Positions 58,235-64,000 of a stretch of 64,000 bases of DNA are shown here, in pieces (position 1 is the stretch's first letter; each line of letters begins with the position of its first letter). The position numbers were made by a program, and so were the translations under genes. Under the pieces are notes generated by a model, which did not search any database, was not told where the DNA came from, and saw only the letters and a list, made by a program, of their open reading frames with translations. Source of the stretch: Terebella lapidaria. Taxonomy: Eukaryota; Annelida; Polychaeta; Terebellida; Terebellidae. The DNA is taken from contig OX424562.1 of the NCBI GenBank assembly GCA_949152475.1, positions 37,620,157-37,684,156 of the forward strand, in the 5' to 3' direction.

Positions 58235-58666
58235 AAAAAGGGATTGATGTAGTACGGATTGTACGGTCACCCCTATTGTAAAGTTATCGTTCTTGATGTA
58301 TACATAAATTCAATTCATGGAAAAAACGGCAGAAAACCAAGTTAAAGTAGTGGGCATCAACAGTAGAGTGATAGAATTGGGAATGGGGTCGTGTAGCTGC
58401 CACTTGCTGGCTTCGATTGAGAGAGGTCATTCTTTTGTCTGTCCCATAGAGGTTTTAAGGCTGACGTGTGTAGTATTGTAGAGTTGATGTATACGACAGT
58501 AATTGTTGTACTTGATGTATAACAACTACATGCAGACATTTATATCAATCATTTTATCACCTGGACGTATACAAAGGGCAAATGATCAGGGTTGTAATCT
58601 GGATTGCTTCAAAAACAACAAAACACAATAGAGAACAGACAGAAACAGCGCCCCATCCAAAGAGTA

Positions 58667-58815
58667 CTCGAGCACGTTATGATGAGTCATCTGAACGTCT
58701 TCGAGCACGTTATGATGATTCATCTGATAGTACCGAGCACGTTATGATGGTTTTTTGGAAGTACTCGAATTCATTATGATGGTTAATCCGACAGTATCGA
58801 GCACGTCATGATCAT
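58667..58815. repeat. Minisatellite of about 33 bp, five degenerate copies
   Basis: TCGAGCACGTTATGATGA-like units recur at about 58668, 58700, 58735, 58765 and 58797, drifting toward the right. Confidence 0.7.
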
Positions 58816-58829
58816 TCTCAGTTTTGTTA

Positions 58830-59505
58830 ACATTCAAGAAGTGTCATCCATAGTCAGTACAGCATTATACCGAAGATTGCAGCAGAAACATCAGTGAATC
58901 ACATACAACAGACTCGATGTATATACTCAATAGAATCCTCATGACAGCACAAGACACCAATAATAGCTTAGGTTATTTATTCATTTGATATCAATATATG
59001 CATATTTGACAGATATTGATTCATCAGTTGTATGTACAAAATATGTTTTATTAGACCGATCATCTGAACAGAAATACCATTATTCTATCAGAACTATCGA
59101 ATCATACTAAATTATTTAGAAAATCCCAAATAAACGACTAATCACAATATATTTCAGTGTGATTCATGAACACATTGTTCCCTTTACGTACAGAAATAAT
59201 TTCATCACTACTTCATACTGTATTATCAGTTTGTATCTAATTGTATCTGTGAACACAATTTCATGAGAGGAATATGATTATTAACCTGAGTATATTTGAG
59301 ACCAAGAACATGAATGGATAATTTCAATACAATGGGAGAAAAATGATTGTAAAAACTTACATAAATTTGAAAACGATAGAAAAAACATCAGATACTGTAC
59401 ATGTAAAACCTATAAATCTGGCAAGGCTATCATGAACAAATGATGCTAAACAGTGCAAAATAAATACATGTTGTCCGGTGAAGGCTGCCATACAATATTG
59501 CCCTG
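58830..59505. other. 3' flank of the helicase gene
   Basis: AT-rich. TTTATT at 59047-59052 and 58976-58981 reads AATAAA on the minus strand and could be poly(A) signals 460-530 bp after the stop. No other feature seen. Confidence 0.35.
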
Positions 59506-59510
59506 ACGAA

Positions 59511-62500
59511 TCAGCCAATGAGGCTGTAAGATGCCCCTGAGAATCCTGGTCGCGAGGACTTTGGCATGCCCAGGAGTCCCGGCTTCCTGCCCCCGCCTCC
59601 TGATGATGTAGCCTTGGCTTTGGCGACGCTGCCGCTATAGCTGTACTGGGAGAAACCTCCAGACTTCCCACCTCTGAAAACAAGAACAGTGCCACATACA
59701 TCGAAAAATAATATTATGTCATCTCAGTTGCATGCTCAGTATGTATAAGGAATAAGATAACAAACCAAGAAGAAATTTACGCAAACAATGCTTTTGAAAC
59801 TATCATTATGCGCCTATTATGGCCGATTTTAATTTCAAAATCTACGACATTTCTACAGATAAGAATGATGTGCAGATATGTATTGTGTATTGATTTTTAT
59901 GTTGACTTTATGTCACCGAAAGACCAAAATAATTGAATTTTCGGTAATAGATGCAGATATAGATGTGTTTTTTTATGAACATCTCTATCAGCTAAAGCTA
60001 CACTGACCTTGCTGCAGCCTGACCACGCCCCCTCCCGGCTCCTCTCGCTCCCCCACCTCCCCGACTCTCCTGCTGTGCTGCCTTCTGTCGCTTGGCTCTG
60101 GGACCTCCGCCTCCGGCCCGTTTCCGCTTGCCGCCAAACTTCTTCTTCTGCCATGGTCACAATGAGGACATAAAGAATAAACATTGAAATGGTTATTACA
60201 TCTATATCTTCTTAGTGTTCTATATTTGAATTCAAAGGTTCAGCCTCTAAACTGACAAATAAAATTTCAGCAGAATGTCTTGTGGGTGACAAAACTTATT
60301 TGGTGTCATAAAGCCATGCCGACATGTATGCAAGGATTAGAGCATACCCCAAAGCCCCGCTTTCCGCCTTGGATGCTGGTGTTGGGTTCATGGAAGAATC
60401 GACTCTGCTCTGTATCGAGAGTAGAATCCTCAAAGTCAGCTTCCTCTTCATCAGCTGTGAGGTCTGGGAGAGCAAAATAAACTTATACGCATAGACTTAT
60501 AACAAAGGCAAACAACTATAAAGCACTAGCTATGTATTTTAAGCCAAACTGCATCAGTTGCTAGGAGGGAACACCTGCACCAAAAAACTTCACCATGCCC
60601 TTGAACATCTATCTTTCACAAGTGGTTAAAAACTATTTTTGTGTATCTGACAGTATTACAAAACCCAGGTGTTAAAGACCAAACGCATCGCCTCTACTAC
60701 ATATACTTGACAATGCCCCTAGAGTCCCCCCACAAACATTTATAGGTGTACTTTAGTACTGACCTGCGAGTACAGCCTCGTACTTGAGGGTGACCTCCAG
60801 AAACTGGATGAACTCCGCTCGGTACTTCTCCACCTTGCTGGCTGTGGCGCCGCGGACCATCGTAGGGATCTCATCCAGGGAGATCGGGCGACTCTTGGCC
60901 ATGTCTCGCAGCAGATAGTCCGGGAAGAGCACGTTAAAGTTGGTGTTGTATTTCTTTCCTGGACATGACAGGAAACGAGGAAGTAGTTCAAGGGCAAATG
61001 TACTTTAGACAATACTTCAAGGGAAAAGCTAGGTATTTTCTTCAACACAAGTCCTGCTCCAAACTTATAACTACATAGTTATAAACTTGGAGCAGGACTT
61101 GTGTAGAAGAAAATACCTAGACAAACTGAAGCACTCAACTACTTATTCGCATCATTCAACCGACTGAACTGACAAAACAATGGTCCCCCCCCCCCCCCCC
61201 CCGGTATTCTGACCTGCCTCCCTAGCCAGGTCATGGAGCTCCTGGTAGCAGTCGGCCTCGGCCTTCGACCTCGGACTGTCAACCTCGGCTCCCTGCTCAG
61301 AGGTCTCCACCACCGTGTTCTTGCCACAACGCATTTGGAACTTCACCCGATGTCGACCCTGTCAATCAACATGGCAACAGGAGTCACTGGTCATTCGCAC
61401 AGTGTCAAATGCTATTCAGTTATGGAAGGAAAATGCACGGCTGTATATGTGCTACATAAAAAATACTGTGACTCAAATTTGGTGCACAGCTTTTTGTTGT
61501 AACTTGTACATTCAAATGCGTCTTTAATTCTTACACACACAATTCTTCGCTATCCAAATTCGATTTATGTCAAATATTGTGAAGCAACACTCCCAATAAT
61601 CATGATCTCCTTATTTATATCCCACCTGTAGAACATCGTGTGCTCGCCGGCCCATTTTGACGTAGCACGCGGTGTGATCCTGCGCTGTGACAACAAGGTC
61701 CTCGTCTAGGATACCCTCCACCACCAGGTGGCGAAACAGTCGCTCCACATCGGTCCGTGCCATCGAGTGGCCGCGCTTGTACATCGCACTGCGATTGTGG
61801 CCGCTGTCCATAACGGACTTGTTCTGAGAACCTGGTCAAACAATATGAGGGTATTTAAGATCATCATACTGTAATATACATGATATAGCTCTCAGGAACT
61901 TTACAAGACACTTATTAGTATGAAAGTTAACAACATACCTATCATGGACATTGAGTCAATATCAAGAAACACAAGCACATTTATATTGGCCTTGAAAATA
62001 AGCCATGAAAGTTGAACACAAGTATGAAAGTTGTTCGAAATTAAGCTACATGTACATGTATCGGTTATTCAACATACACATTTACACGATTATATATGAA
62101 CATGTATTGTATTCATACAAGCTACAGACAAATATCTAGTTACGACTGTACATGGATGATAGTATTTCTTTATATTTACAATGTACATTTTTGTATACCA
62201 ATCCAATGTGGGATTACACTGAGTACAAACAAGACACTGCTGTATACCTCTGAAGACCTCAATGAAGTGTATGAGTGTGTATCTCTGACGTTGCCGGACC
62301 TGAAGGATGTCCCTGACGGACTGAACGATGACCTTCACCATGTCTGTCACATCCTGGGTACTGTACTTTTCCTGCAGTATAACAAATAAATCCTTATATG
62401 CTGTTTTTCCATGTCAATATCATTCTGGGAATGCCTTCCATGTATTACCACTAAGGGAGAACTACAATGCAATACTAGCACTCGAGTGTGGTTTACTAAC

Positions 62501-62685
62501 CTTAGAGTTGCATGTGTCACAAACGGCACCACCGTATTGACCACAGCGAGCCCGGTTGAAGCGCTCTCCAAAGTACTCCAGTTGCTGTGTACGCCGACAG
62601 TCCATCTTGTTCTCGCAGTACTGTACCATCCGGAACAAGTTGTCCAGGTGAACCCGCTTGGCATCGTAGTTTGCATTCTGGTCCA
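59511..62685 (-). CDS. BLM: BLM-like RecQ DNA helicase, C-terminal eight exons (partial at right edge)
   Basis: Exons 62685-62501, 62371-62248, 61831-61626, 61358-61214, 60958-60764, 60454-60348, 60147-60008 and 59673-59511 join in frame to 420 residues and a TGA. The first encodes the RecQ zinc-binding module: MVQYCENKMDCRRTQQLEYF followed by Cys in ARCGQYGGAVCDTC. The next two give the RQC winged helix (RTDVERLFRHLVVEGILDED, YVKMGRRAHDVLQ). Residues about 221-285 form the HRDC domain (LRDMAKSRPISLDEIPTMVR). The tail is acidic (DEEEADFED), then Lys/Arg- and Gly-rich (KKKFGGKRKRAGGGG), a likely nuclear localisation signal, then Gly/Ser-rich. The family unwinds branched DNA and helps dissolve double Holliday junctions with topoisomerase III. 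The ATPase core lies beyond 64000. The zinc motif and HRDC favour BLM over other RecQ members. Confidence 0.9.
61029..61120. repeat. Long near-perfect hairpin in a BLM intron
   Basis: Arms of about 45 bp (CTAGGTATTTTCTTC..., then CAAGTCCTGCTCCAA...) are inverted around a loop of 2-3 bases, with only two mismatches. It lies in the intron between the RQC and HRDC exons, near a C17 run at 61184-61202. Confidence 0.9.
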
Positions 62686-62689
62686 CTGC

Positions 62690-64000
62690 AAGGAAAGAAC
62701 ACAAGATAGAAAAGACTTCTTCAGAACTATGAGCTCGGAAGAACATCAAATCAGGCAGAGTCAGAATAAGTCACAGAGCAGGTCAAAACCAGACCTGAGC
62801 CCATAACTTTTTTATCTGCAGCCGAATGACACATGCCATGATTATTTTAAAATTATTAAAAAGTCTGTTTTTATCTTTACCTAGTGAAATATCTTACAGT
62901 GGTCCCCTCGGCAGCATGGAATGAAGCAAAGATTTGATTGTGAAAATGAACACATATGTGAAAAACAGAAAAGTCCATATGTTTGTCTGTTACATAATAA
63001 ACATCAACTGTGCATTAGAACATAGCAGTAAAATGGTCATCTTTGCAATATTCTTTGATCAAATCAAGTGAGGAATATTGAAAGAGGAAATGAGGAATGA
63101 CGAAAGTGAACACGAGGCCAGACTGACCAACCTGATCGTTAGATTTACACAATGCTATGCTTTATGGCGAATTTGTGCAGATTATCATGAAAAATTACAC
63201 CTTAAAATGAATTTGGGTGTTAGGCCAAAAAAGACTTCATTTTTCCACACAAGAATACATGTATGTGTATAGCCATGGGCAGGAATTTTTAAGTTGTTTT
63301 TCAGAAGAAATATATTTGTCAACATGCTGAGTGCCAGACAGTGAAACCTAATGTCATTTACAAAATTCCAATGCATGAAAAAATTTGTGGAACACCACAA
63401 TAGATCAAAGAATCTAGGTATGCCTGACCAGTAACAAAATTTAATGTGATTTTTAGATTTAAAAAATTATGTTGATTATTGTGAAACATGGTTCTACAAA
63501 ATTTTTTTTAATTAAATAAGTATCTGATATATGTGAACATAACACAATGACCACTTTTTATCATGTTTATCACAATATCATCTTCATACGTAATTAAATG
63601 AAATGGACCAGTTATTGACAATCAAAACTCTCCTGCCTGGATAGAATGAATATTAATTCTATGAACAATCGAGATAGGGAAGTGTGATAGACAACTTAGA
63701 CATAATGATGATTGTCAGCGAACATGATGAGGCATTCTACTGTGTTCTGTAATTAGTTTACAATCCATTGAAGTTAACAAAAAAATCATAATTTCATGAT
63801 GATAGTTTACACATATCATCACTCTATTCTTCCAGCTCATATAATGATATAGTCTACCAAAGGTATCAGAAATGAATACTAATATCAAAGCATGAATAAT
63901 GAATGGATATCGAAAATGATTGAATTGAAAAATAATAACCAGTTATAATAATCAATATTATACCATGTAAGAATATTTGAAAATTTGCAACATGTATTCT
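62690..64000. other. Intron of the BLM-like gene
   Basis: AT-rich with no further helicase exon recognised. The exon encoding the end of the helicase core must lie right of the window. Nothing else seen. Confidence 0.5.

Noticed and set aside
58667-58815. CRISPR-like regular repeats
   Set aside because: Degenerate contiguous minisatellite without spacers, in a eukaryotic genome.
61029-61120. Pre-miRNA
   Set aside because: The stem is nearly perfect with almost no loop, unlike animal miRNA precursors; listed only as an inverted repeat.

Overview
The window is animal nuclear DNA. It has long introns with GT-AG splice sites, a eukaryotic tRNA-Trp, a metazoan-type LINE, and many non-autonomous DNA transposons. 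The gene set includes an arrestin-domain protein, chitobiase-type GH20 hexosaminidases carrying CHB_HEX domains, and a BLM-type RecQ helicase. Together with two elements built like the bivalve 'pearl' (Helentron-derived) repeats, this suggests a marine lophotrochozoan, perhaps a mollusc. The species cannot be fixed from sequence alone. Exon coordinates were assembled by hand from splice sites and reading-frame phase.

Layout. 0.2-1.3 kb (+): the last two exons of an unidentified protein with a basic, tyrosine-containing tail. 4.7-13.7 kb (-): a complete seven-exon arrestin-domain gene. Its last exon ends in a 93-bp tandem array, and its introns hold an array rich in TGACGTCA sites and a 2.3-kb inverted-repeat transposon. 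15.7 kb (-): tRNA-Trp(CCA). 16.4-27.9 kb: a transposon-rich desert. It holds a TGAGTG/poly-G inverted-repeat element, an almost intact APE-RT LINE, a HINE/pearl-like element carrying arrays of nuclear-receptor half-sites, a TA-flanked element full of TTTACGCGTAAA palindromes, and foldback elements. 28.0-35.9 kb (+): a single-unit chitobiase-type beta-hexosaminidase of 11 exons. 53.4-37.8 kb (-): a convergent gene in which three complete hexosaminidase units are spliced in frame into one predicted chain of about 2,800 residues. Thr-rich linkers join the units and the chain ends in a mucin-like, hydrophobic tail. 53.7-59.5 kb: gene-poor, with possible retroelement remains, a second HINE-like element and a small minisatellite. 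59.5-62.7 kb (-): the last eight exons of a BLM-like RecQ helicase, running off the right edge.

How the genes relate. The two hexosaminidase genes are paralogues lying tail to tail with about 1.5 kb between their likely poly(A) sites. Both have N-terminal and C-terminal chitobiase domains, and every unit keeps the GH20 Asp-Glu pair, so the locus is probably devoted to chitin or chitooligosaccharide hydrolysis at the cell surface or outside the cell. The three-unit gene is the most unusual object here. Its three copies have identical exon lengths, and its linker exons look like fusions of an ancestral terminal exon with an ancestral first exon. Two MITE insertions found in only one copy leave matching empty sites in the sister copies. 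The arrestin-domain and helicase genes appear unrelated neighbours.
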